Source: Ruminococcus sp.
GTDB taxonomy: Bacteria > Bacillota > Clostridia > Oscillospirales > Ruminococcaceae
Length of the DNA: 35,832 nt
Reading direction: 5' to 3'
NCBI GenBank assembly: GCA_017634275.1
Contig: JAGBNQ010000079.1
Coordinates: forward strand, 1-35,832
Shown here in pieces: positions 6,580 to 14,488 of the stretch. The notes under the pieces were generated by a model. That model made no database searches. It saw only the letters and a program-made list of their open reading frames with translations, and was not told where the DNA came from. Position numbers and translations under genes: made by a program. The stretch's first letter is position 1; every line of letters starts with the position of its first letter.

Positions 6580-6722
6580 TATAATGTTATGGTGGGGTAA
6601 AGCAGTAAAATAACGTTAAAATATTTTACAAATATTAGAGGTATCCGCCTCGTCCCATACATTATAACATATATTTTTTCATTTTACAAGAAATTTATAT
6701 AAGAATTTGGAGGAAAGCAAAA

Positions 6723-7730
6723 GTGCCTGCAAACAACTACGGAATACATATCAAAGGAATAGGGAGCTTTGTGCCTGAGCTTATCGCTGACAACGAGATG
6801 TTCTCAAAGATAGTTGACACAAACGATGAGTGGATAACCCAGAGAACGGGCATAAAGACAAGGCATATAACAAACGGTGAGCCTAACTTCTACTTAGGCT
6901 CTAAGGCAGCGCAGAAGGCGCTTGACGATGCAGGCATCACCGCGCAGGATATCGACCTTATAATAGTATCCACCTGCACGCCCGATTTCTACACCCCCTC
7001 CGAGGCGGCGCTCATTCAGCGCGAGATAGGGGCTGTAGGCTCAATGGCGATAGATATCAACTGCGCCTGCACGGGCTTTGACTATGGGCTTGATATGGCT
7101 AAGCGATATCTGCAAAGCGAGGACGATGTTGACACGGTGCTTTTGGTTGCGACAGAGGAGCTTTCAAAGTTCGTTGACTATACCGACCGTTCAAGCTGTA
7201 TCCTTTTCGGTGACGGCGCGGCGGCCTTCGTGCTTGAAAGAAATAAAAGCACGCTTTATTCCTCCTACCTCGGTGCTGACGGGAACGGGGCTAAGTTCTT
7301 GGTTTCCCGTGCGCTTAAGAGCGAGAATGTTTTCAGAACAAATAAGGAAGAATTTGATATGGGTATGCCGCAGACTAAGGACTATTTTTTTGCGCAGGAC
7401 GGCAAGGAGGTCTACAAGTTTGCTACCAAAGCCCTGCCCGATGCGGTAACGCACGCCTGCGAAAAGGCAGGCATGAGCCCCGAGGAGCTTGACGCGATAG
7501 TTCCTCATCAGGCAAATGTGAGGATAATAGAAACTGCCGCTAAGAACTTAGGCGTTTCTATGGATAAAATGGTGGTGTATATCGACCGCTACGGCAATAC
7601 CTCCTCGGCATCTATCCCGATAGCCTTCTGCGATGCAGTCGCCGAAGGGCGGATCAGGCGCGGCGATAAGGTCTGCTTTGTAGGCTTTGGCGGCGGCCTT
7701 ACCTACGCGGCAGTTATTTTTGAATACTGA
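6723..7730 (+). CDS. fabH: beta-ketoacyl-ACP synthase III FabH
   Basis: A 335-residue condensing enzyme that joins acetyl-CoA (or a branched starter) to malonyl-ACP, the first step of type II fatty-acid synthesis. The catalytic triad is intact: Cys116 (NCACTGF), His262 (PHQANVRI) and Asn292 (YGNTSSAS). The glycine-rich C-terminal GFGGGLTYA is also present. The GTG start at 6723 is set by a GGAGGA site 8 bases upstream. It opens a long operon that runs to acpP. The starter-unit preference (straight or branched) cannot be judged by eye. Confidence 0.96.
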   Translation: MPANNYGIHIKGIGSFVPELIADNEMFSKIVDTNDEWITQRTGIKTRHITNGEPNFYLGSKAAQKALDDAGITAQDIDLIIVSTCTPDFYTPSEAALIQREIGAVGSMAIDINCACTGFDYGLDMAKRYLQSEDDVDTVLLVATEELSKFVDYTDRSSCILFGDGAAAFVLERNKSTLYSSYLGADGNGAKFLVSRALKSENVFRTNKEEFDMGMPQTKDYFFAQDGKEVYKFATKALPDAVTHACEKAGMSPEELDAIVPHQANVRIIETAAKNLGVSMDKMVVYIDRYGNTSSASIPIAFCDAVAEGRIRRGDKVCFVGFGGGLTYAAVIFEY

Positions 7731-8122
7731 TGGATATAGAGTTTTTCCCTGATAAAGCGAGTGTTGAAAAGCTTTTGCTTGCAAACGATCCCGTTTTGGT
7801 GCTTATCTCGTTTGACGGAAAGAAAATGCTTGTCGGGGATATAGATGAGTATATGGAGCCCCACCTCCTGCTTTTAGCCGCAGGGCTTGATGACAGGGAT
7901 ATAGATAAATTCTTCCGCTTTGTTGCCGACGGCGAGGGCGCTGACTGGACTTTTGTCTGCCCTCCCGATTACAAGCACATCGATAACAAAGCAAGGCGGA
8001 TAGAGCGCTTTTATAAAGACGGGCTCAGCATATGCTCCCCTGCTTTAAAGGAAATAGGTATAGAGGGCGATATCGTCATATCAAAACGCTACCGCCGACA
8101 TTTTGACTTTATGAATGAGTAA
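7730..8122 (+). CDS. hypothetical protein in the fatty-acid operon
   Basis: A 130-residue soluble protein, not recognised. It is alternately acidic and aromatic, with a C-terminus rich in basic residues (SKRYRRHFDF). It contains no signal peptide, membrane helix or cysteine-metal motif; both its cysteines (VCPPDY and SICSPAL) are isolated. Its ATG overlaps the fabH TGA (TGATG), which implies translational coupling, and the next gene follows after 5 bases. Tight packing between fabH and fabK suggests a role tied to fatty-acid or lipid metabolism, but this is inference from position alone. Confidence 0.75.
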   Translation: MDIEFFPDKASVEKLLLANDPVLVLISFDGKKMLVGDIDEYMEPHLLLLAAGLDDRDIDKFFRFVADGEGADWTFVCPPDYKHIDNKARRIERFYKDGLSICSPALKEIGIEGDIVISKRYRRHFDFMNE

Positions 8123-8127
8123 GATCT

Positions 8128-8805
8128 ATGGCATCACGAGTTATACATTTAGCTGTAGCATACGAGCTTGCAGCAAGGCTTGATATTAAGGATAAGGAGC
8201 GCTTTTTCTTCGGGCACGTTCTGCCCGATATGATAATGGGCGAGTATGAATACCGCTTGCCTGCAAAAAAGAAAACGCACTTTTACACCCTCCTCGAAAA
8301 CGGCAGAAAGACCTATGATTTTTACAGGTTTTATGAGGATTATAGGGATAAGCTTTCGGATATGCTCTACCTCGGCTATTATGTTCACCTGATAGAGGAT
8401 AACATCTTCAGGCAATACCTCTACTACCGCGTAGGCCTTCTAAAGCGCCGCGGTGAGAGGGAGCTGCTTGATGAGCTTTACAGAGATTACCACCTGCTAA
8501 ACCCCTTGCTTTGTGAAAGATTTCGCATCACCCTGCCGACTGTTCCGAAGGGGATAGAAAAAGAGGATATCGTCAGGCGCTTTGATTTTCAGATAAATGA
8601 ATGGCTCGATGATATGAAGGGCGACCTTGATGAGCGCCCCGAGGGTGAGCTTATGCACTTTACAAGGGAGCTTATAGATGAGTTTATAAACGAGTGCAGT
8701 GATGTGATAGAAAAAGAGATAAATTCGCTTAAGGAAAACAGACATTACCTTTCGATAAACGATTATTCGATAGAAAACTATTATAAAGGAGAGCTTAGAA
8801 AATGA
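8128..8805 (+). CDS. zinc-dependent phospholipase C-like hydrolase
   Basis: A 225-residue, mostly helical protein without a signal peptide. It shows spaced His/Asp positions typical of the zinc-dependent phospholipase C/S1-P1 nuclease fold: His7 (RVIHLA), His30 and Asp34 (FGHVLPD), His51 (THF), and His87 and Asp91 (YYVHLIEDNIFRQY). The family PF00882 is my best guess, though short cytoplasmic members have no proven substrate. The ATG is 5 bases after the preceding stop, and its TGA overlaps the fabK ATG by 4 bases. A phospholipid- or nucleotide-cleaving enzyme inside the operon would fit lipid turnover. The alternative is another HD-like metal hydrolase. Confidence 0.65.
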   Translation: MASRVIHLAVAYELAARLDIKDKERFFFGHVLPDMIMGEYEYRLPAKKKTHFYTLLENGRKTYDFYRFYEDYRDKLSDMLYLGYYVHLIEDNIFRQYLYYRVGLLKRRGERELLDELYRDYHLLNPLLCERFRITLPTVPKGIEKEDIVRRFDFQINEWLDDMKGDLDERPEGELMHFTRELIDEFINECSDVIEKEINSLKENRHYLSINDYSIENYYKGELRK

Positions 8806-9740
8806 ACATTTCTAACACGCGCATTACAGACCTTCTCGGGATAAAGTACCCGATAATACAAGGCGGTATGGCATGGATAGCCGAGCATACCCTCGCCTCT
8901 GCCGTTACAAACGCAGGCGGCCTCGGCCTTATCGCAGGCGGCTCTGCCCCGATAGATTATTTAAGAGAGCAGATAAGGCTTACAAAGGCAGCGGTGGGCG
9001 ATAAGCCCTTTGGTGTGAATATCATGCTTATGTCACCCAATGCCGATGACCTTGCAAAGCTCGTTATCGACGAGGGCGTTCCGGTTGTTACAACAGGGGC
9101 AGGCAACCCCGGTAAATTTATGGCGGCGTGGAAAGAGGCAGGCATAAAGGTCATACCCGTTATCCCCTCCGTAGCGCTTGCTAAGAGAATGGAGCGCGCA
9201 GGCGCTGACGCAGTAGTTGCCGAGGGAACGGAAAGCGGCGGCCATATCGGTGAGAACACTACCATGTGCCTTGTTCCGCAGGTGGTGGATGCGCTCTCTA
9301 TCCCCGTTATCGCTGCAGGCGGCATCGCTGACGGCAGAGGTATCGCGGCGGCTTTCATGCTGGGTGCCGAGGGCGTTCAGCTGGGAACACGTTTCCTTGC
9401 GGCTGATGAATGCCAGATACACCCGACCTACAAGGAGCTTGTTGTCGGCGCAAAGGATACCGACAGCATAGTTACAGGCAGAACTACAGGCCACCCGTGC
9501 AGAAATGTAAAAACGAAATTCTCCAAAAAGCTCGCAAGCGGTGAAATGAACGGAACACTCACCCCCGATGAGTTTGAAAAGATAACCTTGGGCTCACTCA
9601 GAAAGGCCGTTCAGGACGGCAACTTAGAAGAGGGCTCATTCCTCTGCGGCGCTATAGCAGGCCTTGTTAAAAAGACCGAGCCTGCTAAGGATATGATAGA
9701 GGAAATGTTCTCTGAGGCTCAGCAATTACTTGAGCGATGA
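8802..9740 (+). CDS. fabK: enoyl-ACP reductase II FabK
   Basis: A 312-residue FMN-dependent enzyme of the nitronate monooxygenase/FabK fold. It reduces enoyl-ACP with NAD(P)H, the last step of each elongation cycle. Seen: N-terminal PIIQGGMAWIAE (17-28), the GGLGLIAGG loop (39-47), the catalytic His148 (ESGGHIGE), the FMN-phosphate loop AAGGIADGRG (171-180) and GVQLGTRF. FabK replaces FabI, which is not encoded in this window, and it is not inhibited by triclosan in known cases. It starts in a 4-base ATGA overlap with the preceding gene and ends in another with the next. Confidence 0.95.
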   Translation: MNISNTRITDLLGIKYPIIQGGMAWIAEHTLASAVTNAGGLGLIAGGSAPIDYLREQIRLTKAAVGDKPFGVNIMLMSPNADDLAKLVIDEGVPVVTTGAGNPGKFMAAWKEAGIKVIPVIPSVALAKRMERAGADAVVAEGTESGGHIGENTTMCLVPQVVDALSIPVIAAGGIADGRGIAAAFMLGAEGVQLGTRFLAADECQIHPTYKELVVGAKDTDSIVTGRTTGHPCRNVKTKFSKKLASGEMNGTLTPDEFEKITLGSLRKAVQDGNLEEGSFLCGAIAGLVKKTEPAKDMIEEMFSEAQQLLER

Positions 9741-10489
9741 AAGCAGAGGAAAAGAAAGGCCCTCTGCCCGTATGGTGGCCTAAGTTTACAAAGGGCATCG
9801 TAATAGCGCTTATAGTAAGCTTTGTTATAGGCTTTTTGGGGCTTATGCTCTTTGGGCTTATAAGGTTTTTTGTGATAGCGCTCGCTATGGTCATCATCTG
9901 GGGCATGAGCAAAAGCCCGATGGCTGTAAAAATAATCTTTACCGTTATCGTGGCAGTGTTCGGCCTCGGGACTGCCCCGACGGAGATATATTCAAAGTCA
10001 CTCTGGAAATACCCCTTTCAGAAAGCGCTTATAAGCTGCTATCAGAATATCAAGGAGCCTGACTGGTTCCCCGATTTCTATGATGAAGTAAAGGGTGAGT
10101 ATGAGTTTGACTATATCCCCTCAATCATGCAGGGTACGGGGCATTACAGCGTTTTCTTTGAAACGGACGAGCAGACAAGAAAAAGCTATGAGGAAAGCTT
10201 TGCACAAAAGGCAAAATACACCTTTACCATAGAGGAATATCAGACGGGTAAGATATATGACGGCCGTTTCCCCGAGCTTGATAAGGAAAAGGAGCAAAAC
10301 AAAAACGTTTCCCTTACCTTTTATATGGGCTCACATTATTCAGACGCGGCCTACGGCAAGGTAAAGGACGAGGCGCTTGATGATACCGTTTATATCATCT
10401 CATCAAACCTTGATTTCAACCACCCCTCTGCCTCGGCGGTGGTCATAGATAATGACAACAACACTATATTTTTAACACAGCTCGGATAA
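9737..10489 (+). CDS. hypothetical membrane protein in the fatty-acid operon
   Basis: A 250-residue protein, not recognised. Residues about 18-80 hold two to three hydrophobic helices (IVIALIVSFVIGFLGLMLF, IRFFVIALAMVIIWGM, VKIIFTVIVAVFGLG). The rest (about 81-250) is a polar domain rich in Tyr, Asp and Glu, probably on one face of the membrane. Its ATG overlaps the fabK stop by 4 bases, so translation is coupled. The GDSL lipoprotein gene follows after 11 bases. Position suggests a membrane partner in lipid or envelope metabolism; no catalytic motif is visible. Confidence 0.75.
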   Translation: MKAEEKKGPLPVWWPKFTKGIVIALIVSFVIGFLGLMLFGLIRFFVIALAMVIIWGMSKSPMAVKIIFTVIVAVFGLGTAPTEIYSKSLWKYPFQKALISCYQNIKEPDWFPDFYDEVKGEYEFDYIPSIMQGTGHYSVFFETDEQTRKSYEESFAQKAKYTFTIEEYQTGKIYDGRFPELDKEKEQNKNVSLTFYMGSHYSDAAYGKVKDEALDDTVYIISSNLDFNHPSASAVVIDNDNNTIFLTQLG

Positions 10490-10500
10490 AGGAGAAATTT

Positions 10501-11397
10501 ATGAAAAAGATAACTTCTATTGCAGCATTCATTCTCGCTGCCGCTATGCTTTCAGGCTGCGGCGACAGCTCATCATCAAATTCAGACAGCAAGGCGGCAG
10601 ATACATCTTCCGCTGCGCAAACTACGGCAGATACGGAAAGCGAGCCGCAGGAAAGCAGCTCTCAGGAGGAGCAAAAAGCCCCCACATATAAAAGCATCAA
10701 GCTTATGACCTTTGGTGACTCTATTACCGACGGGTTCTGGCTCGAAGGCGGCTACAGAACCTTCCTTGCAAATGAGCTTGAAGAAAACGGCCTGTCGCAG
10801 TATGTTGACTTTGTCGGCTCCAAAAAGGGCGGTCAGTGCTACGATAACGAGCATGAGGGCTATTCGGGCTTTTCCATTTGCAGGATACAGGATTCCATAA
10901 CGGGCGCAAGAATGGGTATAGACAAGCTTTTGCCAAAAAGAGTTGAAAAATATCAGCCCGATGTGCTTACCCTTATGATAGGCACAAATGACCTGCTTTC
11001 CAACTACGAGCTTGACAAGGCAGGCGAAAGGCTTGAGGGCGTTGTCGATTCGGCATTTGAAAAGCTGCCCGAGGGTGCGTTGCTCATTCTTGCGACTATC
11101 CCCGATATGGACGCTGATGCAAAGCTGCCCACCCCCGATGCGAGCGGTCAGGATACATATATAGATCAGGCGACCTTTACCGCAGAGTCAATGGACAAGT
11201 GCGTTAAGGAATACAATGAAAAGGTAGCGGCACTTGTCGAAAAGAAAAAGGGCGAGGGCAAAAATATAGTTTTGGCAGACGTTCACTCTGTTCTTACTAA
11301 GGCAGACCTTTATGACGGCGTTCACCCGAGCGAGGAGGGCTACAAAAAGCTTGCAGACTTCTGGTACGGCGTGATTTTAGAGCAGATAACAGAATGA
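10501..11397 (+). CDS. SGNH/GDSL-family hydrolase lipoprotein
   Basis: A 298-residue secreted esterase-type lipoprotein. Signal peptide with lipobox LSGC (Cys20), then a Ser/Gln/Glu-rich linker to about residue 62, then the SGNH domain. Block I is FGDSITDG with Ser74, block III is GTNDLL with Asn163, and block V is YDGVHPSEEGY with Asp272 and His275. Such enzymes act as carbohydrate deacetylases, lipases or acyl-transferring esterases outside the cell; the substrate here is unknown. The AAGGAG site lies just upstream of the ATG. It sits between fabK's partner gene and fabG, an odd place for an exported esterase unless it trims or moves acyl groups on the envelope. Confidence 0.85.
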   Translation: MKKITSIAAFILAAAMLSGCGDSSSSNSDSKAADTSSAAQTTADTESEPQESSSQEEQKAPTYKSIKLMTFGDSITDGFWLEGGYRTFLANELEENGLSQYVDFVGSKKGGQCYDNEHEGYSGFSICRIQDSITGARMGIDKLLPKRVEKYQPDVLTLMIGTNDLLSNYELDKAGERLEGVVDSAFEKLPEGALLILATIPDMDADAKLPTPDASGQDTYIDQATFTAESMDKCVKEYNEKVAALVEKKKGEGKNIVLADVHSVLTKADLYDGVHPSEEGYKKLADFWYGVILEQITE

Positions 11398-11415
11398 TTT
11401 TTGGAGGAATAGATA

Positions 11416-12150
11416 ATGGCAACAGCAGTTATTACAGGCTCGGCAAGGGGCATAGGTGCGGCGATAGCCTTAAGGCTCGCTAAGGACGGGTATGATATCG
11501 CCCTTAATGATATCAGCGAAAAAAGCTTTGAGGATAATGACATCGTAGAAAAAATAAAGGCGCAGGGTGTGGAATGCGAGGTATTCATCTGCGATGTATC
11601 AAATTACGGGCAGGTCGAAAAATTCGTAAAGGACGTTAAGGCGCGCTTTGGAACTATCGACGTTTTGGTAAATAACGCAGGCATCACTCGCGACGGCCTG
11701 CTTGCAAGAATGAGCGAGGAGCAGTATGACTCGGTCATCGCAGTAAATCAGAAAAGTGTATTCAATATGTGCCGCTTTGCAGGCGCGGTCATGATGAGGC
11801 AGAAGTCGGGAAAAATAATAAACCTTGCATCTGTTGCAGGCCTTTACGGCAACCCCGGGCAGATGAACTATTCCGCTACAAAGGCGGCTATCATCGGTAT
11901 GACAAAGACTGTCGCAAAGGAGCTGGGCTCGCGCGGCATCACCTGCAACGCAGTTGCCCCCGGCTTTATAAAAACACCTATGACCGATAAGCTCACCGAT
12001 GAGCAGAAGGCCGCAATGCTTGAACAGATAGCTATGAAACGCTTTGGTGAGGTAGATGATATAGCAGGCGTTGTGTCATTCCTGGCATCAAAGGACGCAG
12101 ACTATGTTACAGGGCAGGTAATAGAGATATCGGGCGGTATCATGATGTGA
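11416..12150 (+). CDS. fabG: 3-oxoacyl-ACP reductase FabG
   Basis: A 244-residue short-chain dehydrogenase that reduces beta-ketoacyl-ACP with NADPH. The Rossmann loop TGSARGIG (7-14), the NNAG motif (86-89) and the catalytic Ser139, Tyr152 and Lys156 (YSATK) are all present. The C-terminal SFLASKDADYVTGQVIEISGG is typical of FabG. A GGAGGAATAG site precedes the ATG. It follows the GDSL gene after 18 bases and precedes fabF after 45. Confidence 0.95.
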   Translation: MATAVITGSARGIGAAIALRLAKDGYDIALNDISEKSFEDNDIVEKIKAQGVECEVFICDVSNYGQVEKFVKDVKARFGTIDVLVNNAGITRDGLLARMSEEQYDSVIAVNQKSVFNMCRFAGAVMMRQKSGKIINLASVAGLYGNPGQMNYSATKAAIIGMTKTVAKELGSRGITCNAVAPGFIKTPMTDKLTDEQKAAMLEQIAMKRFGEVDDIAGVVSFLASKDADYVTGQVIEISGGIMM

Positions 12151-12195
12151 CCCCCGGCAGGAAAAAATGCTTATTTCAGATAGGAGACTAAACTT

Positions 12196-13434
12196 ATGAG
12201 CAGAAGAGTAGTTATTACGGGAATGGGTACTGTAAACCCACTCGGAAAAAATGTTAAGGAATACTGGGAGAATATCAAGGCAAACAAGCTCGGGCTGTCG
12301 TTTGTCGATCAGTTCGATGCATCTGATTTCCCCGTAAAGGTAGTGGGCGCTGTCAAGGATTTTGACGCAGGCGAATATATCGACAAAAAAGAGGCCAAAA
12401 GGCTTGACCGCTTTACGCAGTTTGCCGTTGTATCGGCAAAGCAGGCCCTTGAAATGGCAGGAACGGATTTTTCCGATATCACCCCCTACAGAGCAGGCGT
12501 TATAATCGGTGTCGGCATAGGCGGCCTTAATATGACCGAGGCTGAGGTAACTAAGTTTAACCAAAAGCCCGATAAGGTATCGGTTTTCTTCATTCCTATG
12601 ATGATAGGCAATATGGCGGCAGGAACAGTCGCTATGCAGACGGGCTTTAAGGGCGATAACTTCTGTACGACTACCGCCTGTGCATCAGCTACTCACGCTA
12701 TCGGCGAGGCATTCCGCAAGATAAAGGACGGCTACCTCGATGTTGCCCTTGCAGGCGGCTCCGAGGCTTGCATCTCGCGCTTTGCCTTAAGCGGCTTTAA
12801 CAATATGAAGGCGCTCTCCCGTGCGGAAACGCTCGAAAGTGCCTCCACCCCCTTTGACCTTAACCGTCAGGGCTTTGTTCTCGGCGAGGGCGCAGGCGTT
12901 CTCTGCCTGGAGGAATACGAACACGCAAAGGCAAGGGGCGCAAGCATCATAGCCGAAATAGCAGGCTACGGCGCTACGGGCGATGCATACCATATGACAA
13001 GCCCCTCACCTACGGGCGAGGCTGCGGCATACGCTATGAAATGCGCTTATGAGGAGGCAGGCCTCAGCCCCGATGAGGTAAACTACATTAACGCTCACGG
13101 CACATCAACGGGGCTTAATGATAAGTACGAAACTACCGCTATCAAGCTCGCCCTCGGTGAAGATGCCGCAAGAAAGACCGTCATAAACTCCACAAAGAGC
13201 ATGATAGGCCACCTTCTCGGTGCGGCAGGCGGCGTTGAGGCGATAGTTACCGCCCTCTCTGTAAAGGAAGGCTTTGTCCATAAGACGCTGGGCTTTAAGA
13301 CCCCCGACCCCGAGTGTGACCTTGACTATGCAACAGATTCAAACAGAACCCTTGATATCAAGGGCGCTCTTTCAAATTCACTCGGTTTCGGCGGCCATAA
13401 CGCAACTATCTGCATAAAGAAATTTGAGGGATAA
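12196..13434 (+). CDS. fabF: beta-ketoacyl-ACP synthase II FabF
   Basis: A 412-residue elongation condensing enzyme. The Cys-His-His triad is intact: Cys162 (TTACASATHA), His301 (NAHGTSTG) and His339 (IGHLLGAAGG). The start VVITGMGTVNPLG is the FabF/FabB signature, and the length is that of FabF. It extends acyl-ACP with malonyl-ACP supplied by FabD. AGGAG lies upstream of the ATG. No second synthase (FabB) is present in the operon, and no FabA, so unsaturated-chain formation, if any, must use another route. Confidence 0.95.
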   Translation: MSRRVVITGMGTVNPLGKNVKEYWENIKANKLGLSFVDQFDASDFPVKVVGAVKDFDAGEYIDKKEAKRLDRFTQFAVVSAKQALEMAGTDFSDITPYRAGVIIGVGIGGLNMTEAEVTKFNQKPDKVSVFFIPMMIGNMAAGTVAMQTGFKGDNFCTTTACASATHAIGEAFRKIKDGYLDVALAGGSEACISRFALSGFNNMKALSRAETLESASTPFDLNRQGFVLGEGAGVLCLEEYEHAKARGASIIAEIAGYGATGDAYHMTSPSPTGEAAAYAMKCAYEEAGLSPDEVNYINAHGTSTGLNDKYETTAIKLALGEDAARKTVINSTKSMIGHLLGAAGGVEAIVTALSVKEGFVHKTLGFKTPDPECDLDYATDSNRTLDIKGALSNSLGFGGHNATICIKKFEG

Positions 13435-13471
13435 CACGCTTACCCCTTACATCTAAAAGGAGAATAAATAT

Positions 13472-13948
13472 ATGTCAAAGCTTGGTTTTGATTTTACATT
13501 TGAAAACATCGAAAGGCTTGCCGATATCGTAAATGATAAGGAACTTTCGGAAATAGCAATTGAGGACGATAACGGCGTTAAGGTGACGATAAAGGGCAAA
13601 AAGCTGCCCCCTCCGCCTATGCCGCCTATGGGTATGCCCCCTATGCAGGGCATGATGCCGCCTCCTGCGCAGGCCGCGCAGACAGCTCAGGCAGCCCCTG
13701 CGGCAGCTGCAAGCGGCAATGCCGCAAAAGCCCCTATCGTCGGCACATTCTACGCAGCCCCCTCGCCCGATTCAGCCCCCTTTGTAAGCGTTGGCGATAC
13801 GGTCAAAAAGGGCGATGTTATCTACATAATCGAGAGTATGAAGGTAATGAGCGAGATTCAGTCTGATTTTGACGGCGTTGTTAAGGAAATACTTGTAAAC
13901 AACGGCGACAGCGTTGAGTTTGACCAGCCGATAATGATAATAGGCTGA
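13472..13948 (+). CDS. accB: biotin carboxyl carrier protein AccB
   Basis: A 158-residue carrier of acetyl-CoA carboxylase. The N-terminal 45 residues are charged, residues about 46-85 are a flexible linker rich in Pro, Met, Gln and Ala, and the biotinyl domain begins near APIVGTFY (87-94). The biotin-accepting lysine is Lys124 in ESMKVMSEI; the usual motif is EAMKM/LMNEI, so Ser and Val at the flanking sites are variants also seen in other Firmicutes. AAAGGAG precedes the ATG. It works with AccC, AccD and AccA encoded downstream. Confidence 0.95.
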   Translation: MSKLGFDFTFENIERLADIVNDKELSEIAIEDDNGVKVTIKGKKLPPPPMPPMGMPPMQGMMPPPAQAAQTAQAAPAAAASGNAAKAPIVGTFYAAPSPDSAPFVSVGDTVKKGDVIYIIESMKVMSEIQSDFDGVVKEILVNNGDSVEFDQPIMIIG

Positions 13949-13984
13949 CATTATGATTGTGCGCCTGCGGCGGAAAACGCCTTA

Positions 13985-14000
13985 CATTGTGCATTGAAAA
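13985..14000 (+). repeat. half copy of the 29-bp leader repeat before fabZ
   Basis: CATTGTGCATTGAAAA matches the gene-proximal half of the repeat upstream of the MATE gene (16 of 16 bases on the minus strand there) and 15 bases of that upstream of the phosphotransferase gene. It lies just before the GAGG site of fabZ, the same placement as the other copies. Confidence 0.65.
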
Positions 14001-14013
14001 GAGGTTTTAAATT

Positions 14014-14445
14014 ATGGCAGTAGTGCTTGATAAAGAGCAGATAAAGGAAATAATCCCCCACCGCGACCCGTTTTTGCTTATTGATGAGGTGACGGAGCTT
14101 GAGGTCGGCAAAAGGGTAAAGGCAGTAAAATATATAAAGGAAGATGATTTCTGGTTCAAGGGGCATTTCCCCGAGTACCCCGTTACCCCGGGCGTGCTTA
14201 TGGTGGAGATGTGCGCTCAGGCAGGTGCCGTGGCTTTGCTTGCCATGGACGAGAATAAGGGAAAGATAGGCTTTTTCGGCGGTATCAACAACTGCAAGTT
14301 CCGCAGGCAGGTAGTTCCCGGCGACAAGCTTGATATCGAGGTCGAGATAATAAAGGTAAAAGGGCCTATCGGTGTCGGCAAGGCCATAGCCTCTGTTGAC
14401 GGGCAAATGGCAGTAAAGGCCGAGATAACCTTTGCAATAAAGTAA
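14014..14445 (+). CDS. fabZ: 3-hydroxyacyl-ACP dehydratase FabZ
   Basis: A 143-residue hot-dog fold enzyme that removes water from beta-hydroxyacyl-ACP. The catalytic His51 (KGHFPEYPVTPG) and Glu65 (LMVEMCAQ) are present, as is the N-terminal IIPHRDPFLLID. The usual HFPGHPVMPG is here HFPEYPVTPG, a conservative variant. The start follows AGAGG. It lies between accB and an unknown lipoprotein gene, with a repeat-bearing leader of 65 bases, which is one of the two longest gaps inside the operon (with that before acpP) and could hold an internal regulatory point. Confidence 0.95.
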   Translation: MAVVLDKEQIKEIIPHRDPFLLIDEVTELEVGKRVKAVKYIKEDDFWFKGHFPEYPVTPGVLMVEMCAQAGAVALLAMDENKGKIGFFGGINNCKFRRQVVPGDKLDIEVEIIKVKGPIGVGKAIASVDGQMAVKAEITFAIK

Positions 14446-14488
14446 TATACATAAATATATATAAGAATAATATAGGGAGAGATAAATA

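Larger units (their letters stand above)
6123..6722. other. 600-base divergent intergenic region
   Basis: This region separates the minus-strand operon from the fatty-acid operon. I see no open reading frame with a ribosome site and no tRNA. It holds, from left to right: a 29-base leader repeat (6147-6175), a 17-base hairpin repeat (6187-6203), a weak minus promoter (6209-6237), a GTCGGC-GCG-GCCGAC hairpin (6238-6252), AT-rich TAATTATTAATTATTA tracts at about 6256-6273 and 6424-6441 that flank a GC-rich nested hairpin (6352-6385), and the strong fabH promoter (6551-6579). Between promoter and fabH is an AT-rich leader of about 135 bases with a doubled AATATT (6620-6625 and 6631-6636), a possible operator with no further support. 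Confidence 0.7.

Noticed and set aside
6123-6722. tRNA or riboswitch in the long intergenic region
   Set aside because: I found no cloverleaf or known aptamer core; the structures present are simple hairpin repeats.
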